64,000 bases of DNA from Phoronis australis. Taxonomy: Eukaryota > Phoronida > Phoronidae. The notes under the pieces are model-generated. The model worked only from the letters and a program-made list of their open reading frames with translations. It had not been told where the DNA came from and searched no databases. How positions within the stretch are numbered: the stretch's first letter is position 1; every line of letters starts with the position of its first letter. Below, one piece after another: positions 12,898 through 26,500 of this stretch. Location: contig NMRA01000235.1 of NCBI GenBank assembly GCA_002633005.1, positions 258,328 to 322,327 on the forward strand, given 5' to 3'. The translations under genes and the position numbers were made by a program.

Positions 12898-13902
12898 GAG
12901 TGGCGAATCTAGGATATTACAAGGGTGGGGGACAACATTTGGTCCGGCTGTAAGCATTTGCGCAAACCACGATGGTAGATGCGCATAGCACCGAAGGGGG
13001 GGAGGTCGGGAGGCGGGCTCCCCTCCCGCCCAGGAAATTTTTCTGTTTTTCCTCTAAAAATCAAGCATTCAGTTTCCTTGATACCTAAAGTATACTCCAA
13101 GAAAAAAAAGGCAAAAACAAAACACGGAGAACATGTAAAACAAGAAAACCTGCAAATACGAGAGACTCGAACTCACGAACTGGCGGATTGAGTGCGTGTG
13201 CTTTACCACTACACTACCACGACTTAGCTAATGTTATAATAAGAGACCTACTTGTTTATGGTCCACAGCATTTGCGCGCGAAACCTACTTCTTTTTGTAA
13301 TGCTTATTACACGTTTTATATTTTGTGCCATTGGTTCTTAACAAATTTGTTGTATTTAAAATAGTCTTCAAATGCCCAAAAGACCAAATCCGTTTTTTGT
13401 GTTGCCAATAATGACGGGATTGCTTTGGAAATCGTCTTAAGCTAAGGTTTGACAAAGAGAGAATTATGAGTTTCTGAGTGATTCACTAAGGCTTCGATTA
13501 AAATTCACATCTTACCAGCAGCTTCTGTTTTTTTCATCGTCAATCAGGTTCCATTTTCTTTAAAAAATGAAGTAAATTTTCTTCAACGCACAGTGGAGCA
13601 GACGACGGAAACGGAGTCGTAGTGCGCAACGCCACTGCCGGTCGCCTGAGATATCGCGGGAGAGCCTATACTTAGCCATAGTTCCGTTACGAATGCGCCG
13701 TGTTCCGAATTTAACACTTGAAATTGGATCTGAGCCCCCCCAAACACTAAAACTGCACACATATAAATATTGTTTCATCCGTATAATTTTAATTACCGGG
13801 TTTAATTAATAAACTCAACATTTCCCTACGCTCTTGCTGTCTTATTTTTTTGCGGCAGCCAAGGGAGGGGGGGGCCCTTCTCCCCTAAATCCGCCTATGT
13901 AG
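12898..13902. mobile_element. Probable non-autonomous hAT-like DNA transposon
   Basis: The left end reads AGTGGCGAATCTAGG and the right end CCTAAATCCGCCTATG, which are imperfect inverted termini of the GGCGGATCTAGG type common in hAT elements. Flanks resembling an imperfect 8-bp target duplication (ATAGAGAG and GTAGAGAT) are present. The interior has no transposase frame. It carries G-rich and C-rich subterminal runs (13007-13030, 13863-13885) and a tRNA-like segment. The assignment is tentative because the target duplication is not perfect. Confidence 0.5.
13153..13226 (-). other. tRNA-derived segment or tRNA pseudogene
   Basis: On the - strand the sequence has an A-box-like stretch (TAGTGTAGTGGTAAAG, 13201-13216) and a B-box-like stretch (GTTCGAGTCTC, 13162-13172) at the spacing expected of a tRNA gene. 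The acceptor stem does not close, because the 3' side does not pair with the 5' TCGTGGT, so I do not call a functional tRNA. It may be the head of a tRNA-derived SINE or a tRNA copy captured by the surrounding DNA element. Confidence 0.5.
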
Positions 13903-13934
13903 AGATGAGCGCACGAGACATTTTTCATTAATCT

Positions 13935-15245
13935 GAACTTTATTCATTATTTATTTATTACTGTAATATTTACAATGAGGGTAGCCCCATCAGTTCACAC
14001 TGCTTTCCATGGGGGCCCTCAGTAAAAAAACAAACAGATAGTACGGCAAAAACAGAATTACAAAATGAAACACAAATTTAAGTAATAAGCAAAGAATAAG
14101 AAATTAACATGGAAAGACTGATGAAGCAAAATAAAAAATACAATATGATAAATAAAAGATAAAGAAATTAAGACAAGATAATTAACTAAAAAATAAAAAA
14201 AAATAAATATAAATATAAAAAATTAAAACAGACAATAAATAATTAATAAAAGTAAGACATTATATAAATAACAAATGAATAAACATGCAATTCTTAGACA
14301 CTACATGGAGTTAAATCTATTTCTTATAATTCTTTTAATGATTAGAAAGGATGATGTAGATTTGGCATCTGCAGGGAGAGAGTTCGATAAAAAGGGTCCG
14401 CTGTAGGAAAATGATTTTTTCCCAGTCCCGCTTGTGCGTTTAGGAACATTGAAATCAGATGATGATGAGGACCTAGTATTGTAGCGATTAGTAGTCATCT
14501 TAAACTTAGCACATAAGTAAGATGGGACAAGACTTTTAAAACATTTGTACAAACAACAAGCAGATAGGAATTGATGTCTTGTGTGAATTTTCATTATACC
14601 AGTCTCTTTATGAAGATTTTCGATACTAACATCTCTAACACCAGCTCCCAGAATAATCCGGGCAGCCCTATTTTGGATAACCTGGATGGTTTTCATATCC
14701 TTGCCTGATGCAACACCCCACACCAGGAGGCAATAATCTAGGTGAGGTTGAATGATAGCATTAAAAAGGGTTTTCAGTGTTACTTTGTTTACGAGTTTAC
14801 TGATGCGTTTCAACACACCAATTTTCTTAGACACCTTTTTCGAGATATAATCAACGTGGTGAGAGAATTTAAGATTTTGATCATATATAAGTCCCAGATA
14901 TTTAAAGGAAATGACGTTTTCAATTGGTCTTCCATCCATAGTTAATGACAGGATTTGGTTTCGAAGTCTTTGGGATGTGCCAAATAGAAGAGTTTTAGTT
15001 TTAGAAACATTTAAGGATAGTTTATTGGATACAAGCCAATCTGAAATGATTGTTAAATCAGAGTTGAGATTCGCCTGGATTTCAGATGAGGTTCTGCCTG
15101 CAGACAGTACTGTTGTGTCATCCGCGTAGAGAACAAATTTGAATTATTGAGGGGAGATCATTGACAAAGATGCAAAATAGCAAGGGCCCCAGTATAGACC
15201 TCTGGGGGAACACCCTTTTTAACGGTTTTGAGATCAGAGATATCT
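13935..15245 (-). mobile_element. 5'-truncated non-LTR retrotransposon (LINE) copy
   Basis: The - strand encodes the C-terminal part of a LINE reverse transcriptase, followed by an A/T-rich 3' untranslated region that ends in AATAAATAAATAATGAATAAA-like repeats near 13940-13960. Similarity begins abruptly near 15245, typical of 5' truncation during target-primed reverse transcription. A frameshift separates the upstream QRSILGPLLFCIFVNDL-like segment from the YADD-containing frame, so the copy is dead. The insertion abuts the hAT-like element on its left. Confidence 0.85.
14301..15131 (-). pseudogene. LINE reverse transcriptase, C-terminal remnant
   Basis: The frame contains the catalytic YADD box (15117-15128, followed by TTVLSAG). 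Next come a region ending in TKTLLFG, the YLG block (FKYLGLIYDQNLKF, near 14880-14900), the thumb-like segment ISKKVSKKIGVLKRIS, and the block LDYCLLVWG, as in Jockey/CR1-type LINEs. The longest uninterrupted ATG frame is 14301-14939 (212 codons), but the same frame stays open upstream through YADD. Endonuclease and N-terminal RT domains are missing. No host function is implied. Confidence 0.85.
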
Positions 15246-15391
15246 TTGACGACACGAACCTCTAAAAATTGTCATTTCGGTGAATTTTAACGTAGGTTCG
15301 GGGGGGTCAGTTGTATATCAATTGTGCGCGGGCGAGCTTTATTAGTTTCGACGTTGACACGAGCTTCATTAACATCCCCTCAGTACTCAGT

Positions 15392-15600
15392 ATCCTCATG
15401 ATAGGGACGCACTACAGGACGCACCATGTAGGGACGCACAGTAGGGACGCACTATAGGAACGCCCCATGTATGGACGCACAATAGGGAGACATTATAGGG
15501 ACGCATTATAGGGCGCACCATGTAGGGACGCTAAATGAGGACGCACTATAGAACGCACCATGTAGAGACGAACAATAGCACATAGGGACACATTGTGCAG
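15392..15600. repeat. Degenerate minisatellite of GGGACGCAC units
   Basis: Short phrases such as GCACCATGTAGGGACGCAC and GCACTATAGGGACGCA alternate for about 200 bp with variable spacing. It is non-coding. Confidence 0.85.
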
Positions 15601-17366
15601 TGGACTTATTACATATTTCTGTTGTTAGTCGTCAATGTATACAACATATGGCTAATCACAAGTACTCTGGATTTTAACTCGAGTTTTAATACAATGTCAA
15701 CACCAGCAATATAAAGTCTAACGAGACTAATAATGTGTAAATACGGTGACGTGTGTAGTTAATTATTGTCGTCACGTTTAACGTGTGTCTGTTAGTTTTA
15801 TTGCAACCATCAGACTTGTGAAAGTCCGGCATTTTCATTTTTTACCATTCATTATTGCGGTTGGGCTGTGCACGGCCATGTATTGTAAGAGTTGATCATG
15901 AACAAAGGCACCGCAACACAAAATAGAGGAACGATATAATGGTTTTCGTTTGATCGAAATACAAACGAGCTCACCATCGAGTCACAGGAGTAGGGTTATT
16001 TTGCCGCGATTGCGATAAAGAGCTATATCCCAACAATATCGCGCAATTTTCATGAGTGTGTAAGTGAACGTATTGTGGAAAAAACAGTCGCTTTCTCGAC
16101 CATATTAAACATGAGGTAGATCAGAGTTTCAAGTTTTTGAATACTCTAGTTTGGAAAAATCATTAGCTAAGACTGCTTCAATTGATCATCAAAAAGGCAG
16201 AAACAGCCCTGAAAATCCGTGAGCTGTCAATTCTGACTAACACGTTAGGCTGATTGACAGCCGGTGTTGGTAAAGATTGACAGGTGTTGGTAGAGATCGA
16301 CTAACTTCCTCGAACCACGAGATACATGTAACATAGTGTGGGTATGATGAACAATTCCTTTATCTCTCAGGTCTAACCTTCAATAGCAGGGACAGAGTTG
16401 TCCCGTAAGTTGAGTGAAATCGCCGAAGTGCGTTCGGTTGATGTATCATTTTAAAGGTTTCGACGTCATATAGATGGCGGTGGAGATGGTCAAAATGTAT
16501 ACTTTTATGTAGTTTCATCACGTCTTTTAAAAATGGTGAAATAATCAACGGCTCAGAACACCGCCAACTGGTACTTCTATCGGAAGAACAACACATATTC
16601 CATAGACGTATTAGCCGACACCGGCAGTCGCCAAAGACTTAATAAATGAAGATGTAATATAGTCAAATACGTTATTATTATTTTTCTATCACGTTGTTTT
16701 TAGCTCAAATTTATTACCATTTGTGCACGTTTTCGGGGAGAGAGGGATTTTGAAAAATGTCGGGACTGGATCACTATAGCCTACGCCGCCCATGAAATTT
16801 TCTATGAATCAGCCAGGGATAATTTCAGAAGCGCGCTCGCGTAACTGACGCAAAAATAATTGCTCAATTCGGGCCAATTAACTTAGATCCGATTTGTCTC
16901 AGCGTACAGAACACAAACTGTATTCACATTATTTTACACTTCCTCCATCAGTCATGCTAGTTTGTTTACGTAAAGCGCTATCTGTTGAGAATTCGGTCAG
17001 CCAATCAGAAACGCCGGTGTAAAAAAGTTTCCCCGGAAGAAAGTTAACGGATACCTGCGTGTCCTTTACCTTCTAGCGGCCACGCAGGGAACCAGCAAGG
17101 AATGTGGCTGCCACTGCCATCTTTCGTCATAAATGTGTTGGACGTCATAATCATGTGACAATAAAACGTTTGTTATGATGACCTTCGATGACCCCAATGG
17201 TGTGAAAGAATACTATGCGAAGAAGTTCTTAAATTAATGTTCGAATTGTCTAAAAGTTTTTGTAAGAAAGTATTTAAAATATATTAAAATTTGCGTTCAC
17301 ACTTTATTGAGCTGAGAATCTGTTAATATACTTCATTTAAAACAGCTAATCAAATTTATGCATGCG
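15601..17366. other. Intergenic DNA upstream of PTTG1IP
   Basis: No gene is recognised. This is the 5' flank of the PTTG1IP orthologue and may contain its distal regulatory DNA. Two short near-repeats of GATTGACAG...GGTGTTGGTA occur near 16255-16300. Confidence 0.5.
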
Positions 17367-17414
17367 TATAAATTTCTCTCTTATGACGCTGTGAAGTGTT
17401 ATTCGCCATTTTGG
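17367..17414 (+). promoter_or_regulatory. Candidate core promoter of PTTG1IP
   Basis: A TATAAA hexamer lies at 17367-17372, and GCCATTTTGG, a good match to the YY1 consensus, lies at 17405-17414, about 110 bp before the chosen start codon. Transcription would be expected to begin near 17395-17405, placing the YY1-like site at or just downstream of the start. This is inferred from motif spacing only. Confidence 0.4.
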
Positions 17415-17519
17415 AAGTAGGAAGCTGAGAGTCCCTGTCGTGAAAAACGCTTTGTTGCTTTGTACAGCTTATTATTGCCTTTGGAGCCATTAATTTATAC
17501 AATTCATACAAAACAAAAG

Positions 17520-20500
17520 ATGACTCGATTACTGGTGTTTGTGTTTGTGTGTGTAGCTGTCCTTGAGACAAGTTCTGGATTTAAAATGAAACAACAGAAC
17601 TTTTCCACCGTTTCAACCCAAACTTTGTTGTCAACAGAGAATCGTCGGAGTACCCAAGATAAGCCTACACCATCTCAGACACCTGAACAAGGTATATCGA
17701 GCAGTGCTATTAATTATGCCAACATTCCAAAGTCTTTAAGCTGCACATCTGTCCTGTTGTGATGCGGTGCTTGGCTTTTACAAACCTTTTGCAGTTTTGG
17801 CGCAGCAGCTGTGTACGATAGTCGATAGTCTTCATACAGCTAGCTAGCTGGCTGGCTAGGCTTTGACTAGGCAACTTGTAGCCCCTCGGTTGGCTGGTTT
17901 GGGGCAACAATACTTCCCATCGCTTTCTGTACGAAGTTTGTCCCGTATATTTTAAACTGGTCGTAGGCGAAATACGCTCATTGATTGAGAATTTTCACCT
18001 CGTCAAAAATACATTCTACACTTATGACTTAAAAGTAAACAATGACTTAAAAAAGCACTTACTTTCTTTAGTGCCAAGTGGTCCTTTCTACTAAGTCTAC
18101 ACAATGAAGTATAGCTATGACATTTAAGGTAACTTTGGCGAACAATTCCAACTCTACTTGTCGGTCATTGTTAACTTTTTCACCATGCGCGTGATAACCA
18201 CAAAGTATTTCAACTGAGTCGTGTGAGTTAGGCAAAGGCCAGCACGAGACTGAGCGAAGCGCATGACGCTGGCACGTGTCACCTGCAAAATAGCATGGGA
18301 CGGTATCAGATGAAATGTTTAAGATTTGTGTCCCTTGGACTTTTTATTCGTCAACGTGCGTGCTTTCATGTTACTTCCTCAAAATGCCACCCGGTAACCG
18401 CGACAGATTTTCATGTTATGCTGACGAAATTGTATCCAAAGTCATGGTGTGTGTTAATTATATACCTCCATGTTCCTGTATGTATGGCTCATTTGATTTT
18501 ATTTGTTGTATTTTAAAAATGAGTAGGTTTTTGTGGGGATGTACTATCACCTCGTATGCCTGAGGCTTCCACGACATTGTAATTGCCTCTAGGCTTTTAC
18601 TAGACAGTGCCGCTGTCTTGACTGACCGTCGGCGGCTGGATGGTGAAGGTGAATGTACATTTTTTTGGCGCTTTTCGGCGAATTATGCGTCGCACTGTTT
18701 TAAACATCAATGTCATGTTGTTACAACTACCATTTGTGCACAGAACGACGTCTTGGGATGACGACGATGTCAGATTCCTTCCAACTGGGACAAATATTCG
18801 TGTAATCAAACTTTTCTGAACAGTGTTTTGTTCAGTTGCCTAGATCGGCAACTGGCCATTTTTAACACTGGGTGCGCTTGGAGATATGACGTCCTACCCT
18901 CTGGTGTGAGCAGGGACACTGTCTACGCTTTTACTAAGTCTCTAGCCTGCCATAACATTTGCTGACAAGTTTCAAGAACCAAGACAGTCTCAGTAAAGTG
19001 TGATTGGTGTCGACTTAGACTGTGTCACTGTCTGGCTACTAAATACTTAGCTGTAGAGATGGTGATATTCTCATAGGGCCCTGATATGCCGGAAGCCACG
19101 TCGAATTATGCCTCACTGGTAAACCATGAGACACGTTGCTATAAGTACCTTTTGCACATACAAGGACACCTGTTGATGTGTTTAATTCCTTCTAAATCGA
19201 AGAAATTCTCGCGTAATCAAACTTGTTTCGTGCAATCCTTCGTTCAGTTGCTCAAGTTGGCAACTGGCCATTTTTACACTGTAGTTCACGTTTGGCGACC
19301 ATGAAGGTGGACTTGTAACTGTGTCAAATGACACAGTTTTGTCGCAGTGTAACATGTTTTGTGCAATGTCAATAGGTCTGTCCTAAAGTTGAACAACACC
19401 ACATTCATTCTAAGGTATTTACACACAATACAAATGATATGTCAGCCGCATCCCTTTTTCATCGTCTTTTATATATATATATATCTTAAATGTAAAGATC
19501 AATTTCTTCATTTAACACCAAGTGGCTGGTGGAAGTCTTTCCCTTATTAGTCAACTCAGGGTGTTGGACATTTTAACAAATTGCTTCATCTTGCAACGTA
19601 ATTTTGTACCTCCATGAAAGAAGTGAGTTCAATCAAGGATGAACTTGTTTGCGTCATTGTGTGAGGTAAACTCAGAGGTGTTGGACATTTTGTTAAATGG
19701 CTTCGTCTTGCAATGTAGTTTTCTACCTCCATGAAAGAGGAGAGCTCAGTCGAGGATGAACATTGTGTGAGATGGTGGTGACTTTATTGCATGTGTCCCC
19801 TTTGTCTGTTTCAGAGTGCGCCCTTTTAAATGGTACAGACTGTGAGCACTGTGTCAAGAACCCAAAGGTGGGTTGTTATTTCAATCTCTAGTCATTCAGT
19901 CGCTGGCAATATACTGTTTGTCTTACTAGCTGTTAGAAACAACTCTGGTACACAAGTGAAAATTGCGGTTTAGAAAACTCTGGGAAAATGAGAACACTGT
20001 ACAAATTGGTAATGTACTTGAGCTGGTTGTATCAGCGGGGCACTGTAGAGTCTGCATGACGACAACCAGTCATGCATTAATGGCTTATCAAAGTGTTGAG
20101 ATGTGTAGACTAGGCAATTTGGTCTTCACCAGTCTGTACACATTGGTTCTAGCAAACATGATGGGAACTGGGATGTCTAAAGTGATGTGCTGAACATTGT
20201 TTTCTTCATCAACAAATTTTGTGTATTGCTGTTGGCAAATAACACTTGTTCGTGCNTCTCTAGTCATTCAGTCTCTAGTCATTCAGTCTCTAGTCATTCA
20301 GTCTCTAGTCATTCAGTCTCTAGTCATTCAGTCTCTAGTCATTCAGTCTCTAGTCATTCAGTCTCTAGTCATTCAATCTCTAGTCATTCAGTCGCTGGCA
20401 ATATACTGTTTGTCTTACTAGGTGTTAGAAACAACTCGGGTACACAAGTGAAAATTGCGTTTTAGAAAACTCTGGGAAAATGAGAACACTGTACAAATTG

Positions 20501-23500
20501 GTAATGTACTTGAGCTGGTTGTATCAGCGGGGCACTGTAGAGCCTGCATGACGACAACCATTCGTGCATCAATGGCTTATCATAGTATTGAGATGTGTAG
20601 ACTAGGCAATTTGGTCTTCACCAGTCTGTACACATTGGTTCTAGCAAACATGATGGGAACTGGGATGTCTAAAGTGATGTGCTGAACATTGTTTTCTTCA
20701 TCAACAAATTTTGTGTATTGCTGTTGGCAAATAACACTTGTTCTTGCATTATTTATAGTTTACTGCTTTTTGTTGCTGTTCAGGTGTTTAACTGTCAAAA
20801 GTACAATTCTTAACCAAAGAGCATTACCACACTTTTGACCTGTTGACTAGTGAGCTGGCAACTCAAGTCATAGGAAATGCTCACACATGCAGTTTTGGAA
20901 TTCAGTTTCACGATTGACCAAACTCGGTAAATTCTAAAGCAATTTTTTGTGTTCTTGATGGTTTCAATTTTCTTGCTGGTGGTAGTGGTAGAGCCCTATC
21001 ATTGGGAAGAGTATTACAGATTACAAGTGCTTAGACTGTAGGACCTTCGTCAATTTTCTTTTTTTGGCCTGCTAAACAGGGTGAAATTCAACTTTTAACT
21101 CTTCAACTTTAACCTTGAAATTTAAAAAAAAATTTAATCTGGCAATTATTTCCATGCTGCATAAGTGAAGTATTACTGTATCTCTTGACCTTATTCCAGT
21201 GTCTGTTCTGCAATTCTGACAGTACCTGCAAGGCCTACCCTGTGGGTCATGTTCTGCCCCGCACCGAGGACTGTAAAGGGGGTCTGAGTGAGGCACGCTG
21301 GGGACAGTGCTGGAGTAAGTCATGGTCAAACAGGAAGGTTGTTGTCAATGAATTATTTATAGCAACTTAAGTGTAAATGACTAGTCACTGCTGTGTATTT
21401 TATATTTTCTATCTAGAAGCCGTGTGTCACACTCTGCCGCAGTACCTTAATTTATACACAGAAGTGATGTAGAATGTTTGTGTTAACGAATATGATGTCA
21501 TTTGGTTTGTCGTGTGAAATTAAAAACACAAATTTTCTCTATTCGAGGAGATGGCTTAAATTGTATTCAGATAAAACCGTGTTTTTAAAAATGACGTACT
21601 ATCTGTCAACTGTCAAGTATCTCATGTCTATAAAGCATGACGCAATCAGGAACACACCATAAATTATTGTATGGGTAACAGCCATGGAATGTCTGTATTG
21701 CGTTTTGCATTGTATCTATTGAATAATAATGCTCTCGCGATGCTGGAGTCGAACTTATCTTGTGCATAACGTTCCTTTTTTAATTTTGTCTACCCCGATG
21801 GTGATATTTTCCCTGGTGATGGCCGTGTATATCACTGTTATTGTGTTATGACCTCCAGTGATGTCATCTCACCTGGTGGCAGGTTTACTGTGTCCAGTGT
21901 TATCTCCCCTGATGGCGTTTACACCATCACATTGTTATATCCCCTGGTAGTGTGAACACTATGAGTGTGGTATGGTCTTAAACTGTATTTTTGCCTTCCA
22001 GTCAATTTTGAGGCACTCATCATCTCCATGGGTGTCGTTGGTGGTCTCATCATTCTTGCGTTTGTAGTCTGCATCTGTTGTTGTTGCTGCCGGAGTAAAG
22101 GATCCAGCAAGAAGTAGGTCATTGGGTCATGCTTTGAGGCCCTCGTGTAGTTGAGGGAAAATGTGTTTGGGCATTTGAAAGGGGCATTTTTGAGTGAAGA
22201 GGGAATTTCCCCGCCGTCACAGTTCATGTGGTCAACTATAGTTACACATTATGATTACTTTCTCGTCACGTCACTCATTTTTAGAGCAAAGAAAGTAGTA
22301 AAAATATATTAAGTACTATTTTCATCATTTGTTGCGTAAATCAGGACAAAGGTAGACTTTTCAACATTTTGAGCATCTAAAGATAACCAAACATGGCTCA
22401 GATGGCTCAAAATGTGACACTGCACATCAGTTAGGGAGACTTGGATTGATGTAGTGTGACAATAACAATAATAATAATAACCATAGTAATAATAATGATA
22501 ATGATAATAATGATGGCACTTGTGTGTAAAGGTTTGTTAGAAATAGTGTGGTGGATAATGTCAGTGCTGATATAGTGCTGATATAGTGCTGATATAGTGC
22601 TGATATAGTGCTGATATAGTGCTGATATAGTGCTGATATAGTGCTGATATACACTATTTTACAATGAGCAACTAAAGGGTTGCTAGTGTTAAATGCTGTC
22701 CACACATGATTGAAGGCGGCCAGGTCTAAATGCTCTTCCATTATACTTGCTTAGTAGGATCTCGTTAATCCCACTCATAAAAGGGTTGTATCCCAGGAAA
22801 ACTGCGGAGAAACTCTGCCAATAGTTTTGGTAAGAACGTCTTTGTTTCTAAATAAAACACTGTCCTGCTTATAAGTTCTTTAGCCACACAGAGTGCTCTG
22901 TTATTTTTTGAGTGTTGGTGTTTCAGATACGAGCGTCAAGAGGCAAAATTGGAAAGACAGAGAGAAGAAAGAGCGATCAAAGCAACCGAAAGGTAGACAC
23001 TATCCTTGACATATGCACACATGCATACAGATGCACGTACGCACAGACACATCCACCTAAACCAGTGTAATACATACAGCTAATAAGGATGTCTGCCGGG
23101 TGACTTTTGTTTGAGTTCTAGCAATTCACAGGAATATTTTTAGCAACTGGAGTGTGCTTTTACATTTTATGATGGAAACTTGTTTTTTTTTTGTTATGGC
23201 AACATGACGCGAACAGTACAAAGCAAGTACAAACTCTAAATTGTACTCCTTTTTCTTTATTTGTACACGGCCATCGACCTAAAGTACAACAAACAAGCAA
23301 ATAAGATCATTGGAGTGCTATGATACTTTCAGGGTTCATTTTTATTGTATGTATCACCAAGAGGTCGGGTAAAACTGACTCCGCACAAACACTAAATTGT
23401 TGCTTGGTAAATTCTCCAGGTAAGACAGGAACTCCTCTGAGTCAATATGTACTTGATCAATTATAGACAATGTCGACATGAAATGTTGTGCTTTCATTCT

Positions 23501-26500
23501 ATAGATGCCAGATTACAGTGTAGAAAGTGTGCGCCAATATGTGTGGTGTTTGTAAATGGTTGACAAATACATGATTTGGACAGTTTGTTTTTTATTAGTT
23601 CCCTTTTTTATAGCGGTTTCTGTTTGATCAGATTGTTTCACTGGCAATGGTGACAGCGGCAAATTTGATGTTGGCATATAGAGGTCAGCACTTGTATTCA
23701 CTAATCTGTGTAGTCGGTACAGATTTTTGAAGCGTTGTGTCTGTTACATATTGTTTTGTTAATGTACTTTGTAGGAGGCAAGCCAGGCAGGCTAGAAATG
23801 ATGAAATTAGACAGAAATACGGTAAGACTGTATCTGTACTTTGTACTGAGAGGAATTGGAGACTGTGTATTTTTGATTTTGGACTTAAAAATATACCCAC
23901 TTGCTTACTAGACACTCTGGTTATAGTTTCCTCGACAAAAAGTGACAAAAGTGGAGTCTGAATGTTCTATCATTCTATCAAGTGAATAACTCCTCTCACC
24001 ATTTTGTTCGCAATATGCAGCCAAAGTACCCCGACTGCGCCCATTTACACAAGTTTGATTGCTGGTTCACTGGCACCCCCTGGTGAATTGTGATCTACAG
24101 TGGAATAACTTGACATTTGACTTGAGTGTATTTACAAAAAATTGCTTTGCGCGGTGGCGGTACCATAGCCAATGAGGTTTATTCCAGGCGTGGTTATTGC
24201 GAGTTGTAAACTTTACCCAAAAATAACTTGAAAAAATGTTGTGTGATGTAATGGCCAAGTACCTTGGTATAAAGCAGTGGTGATTGTTATGTTTACCTGT
24301 GTATGATGCTCGTTAACCTCCTGTTTACAAAGGTATTGAGATCCGAGGTGGAATAGGTGAGATATGTGTAGTGGAGCCTCTTGGTTGACAGACAGTGGGT
24401 TTGATGTTTCTTTTCATGCGCCCACATGCACACATGTGGTTGCATACTGCTGCCATCTCTTTGTACACCTGTCTGGTGCCTGCCCCCCTAGCGCTCCCTT
24501 TTGGCAGTTTTAGGATTTCTGTGTCTTACTTTTGTGAAAGCCAATAATCTTGCAAACCGCTTGAAGGACCATCTGGTGATGTGTCTCTGTTGTAGGACCA
24601 TCACTGTCCTTGATTCGATGATGGGGTTGGGACAGCTGCTCTTAATGACACCTTTAGTTTGCCTAGCATTTGCTTAAATGTTGTCATCCGAAGAGTGGAA
24701 TATTATGAAAAATATAAGCTTGTCTCATACTTTGGGAGTGTGTTTTCAAAGATTTCATGGACCCAAAAAATTCAAATGAACCCCAAAAATATTGGAAGGT
24801 GGGTCCATTGGACCCCAGGTTTTAGAAGAGTAGAGCAAACATTGTGCGCATGTTGTGGACTACCTCCAGGTGGCGCTTGTTGCTTGACACTCCTCCCTCT
24901 GTCTGCCAAACTTGTTCAAGGAGCATCTTGAGTGGCATTAGGCTAAAGACGGTTGACGTTTATTGTGAGTTAGGTCCACCTACTGTTGCGCCCCCTACAG
25001 GCTATTCTGACTCTGCACTTATATTCCTGCCTCTTAGATAAAGCTATATGGAGTTTGACAGTCATATTTCTATCAGTTTTAGGAACAGTACAGCGAGTGT
25101 CTATTTTAGGTTGGATGTGATTAATATTGATCTTCCTGGAAGTATTTTATTTTTGCTTCACCGTTTCAGTTTTTTTAAGCTGTATAGGAGCTTTGCGGTG
25201 CTTAACTTGTATGTCAACTTTATACTGTGTTTAAAACAGCCAATACCAGTCGGCGTCCCTTACGACAATTTCATTTTTTTGGAACTCTACTTCTTGCCAA
25301 GTCCCTCTAGATTAAACTTCCTATGCCACTTTTTGACATCCATCTTGTTGTATCCAACCGTCTTGGTGTAAATGACTAGATTAGACTTGTCACATGTTGG
25401 TTAACAATCTCTGTGTGCCCACCAGTTCTGTTCTCACCAGCCAGTTTTACTGGTGGTCTCCAATAGGAATGTTTGAAATAATGAATACTCCCTGTAGCTG
25501 TTGGTGATGTATATTGGGAGCCTTTCAACTCTGTGTATTGCTCCTGTTTATCTTGGTGTGGTGAATGTCAGGGGGGGGTAATCTAGCCCTTTTGTGTATT
25601 GCTTCTGTTTATCTTGGTGTCGTGAATGTCAGGGGAGGTAATCTAGCCCTTATGCTGATCCGTGAACACTTCCATTACGAGGAGAGCTCTCACCGTTCTC
25701 TGCAGGCACATACCACACTCCCAAGAACCTTTACCATGCACCGGAGGAACTCCTAACAATCCTTACCACGCATCGTAGGAAACTTTAAGAACCCTTACTG
25801 CAAGAATTCCAAGAATCCTTAACACGGAACCAGAACTCCTCACTACACCCACTTACAAGCACACATGCCATGCACCAGATTTACCCACCACACCCACAGA
25901 CAAGCACACATCCCATGCACCAGAACTACCCACAACACCCACAGACAAGCACACATGCCATGCATCAGAACTACCCACTACACTCACAGACAAGCACACA
26001 TGCCATGCATCAGAACTACCCACTACACCCACTTACAAGCACACATGTCATGTATCAGAACTACCCACTACACCCACTTACAAGCACACATGTCGTCCAC
26101 CAGAACTACCCACCACACCCACAGACAAGCACACATGCCATGCACCAGAACTAACTACACCCATGGACAGGTATACATGCCATGCACCAATTTTCAATGC
26201 AAATGATGAAAGTGTGCGGTGAGTTCTTTTGAGAGAGGTGAGAGTTGCTCTTTCATAAGGGTTTGATTACCTTCCTTGAAGGTGTTGTTCATGTGTGACC
26301 TCTTCTGCAAGTTTACTGGTATTTTGCATGTATTTCATATAACAATACCTGTACAGGTATTTAATATCACAATACCTGTACAGGTATTTTGTAACACAAT
26401 ACCTGTATGTGTGTTTCATATTACAATACCAGTGCAGGTAGTACATATCACAATACTTGTACAGGGTTCATATCACATGACATGTGTGTACTGACTGTTG

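Noticed and set aside
19963-20685. Two nearly identical 76-codon frames that look like a duplicated small gene
   Set aside because: They lie in intron 2 of PTTG1IP within a tandem duplication of non-coding DNA; their similarity reflects the duplication, not protein constraint.
25840-26175. CRISPR-like regular repeats
   Set aside because: These are contiguous minisatellite units without unique spacers, in eukaryotic intron DNA.
25865-26206. Long open frames of about 94-113 codons rich in His, Thr and Gln
   Set aside because: They follow a 45-bp tandem repeat with no internal stops and lie inside the last intron of PTTG1IP.
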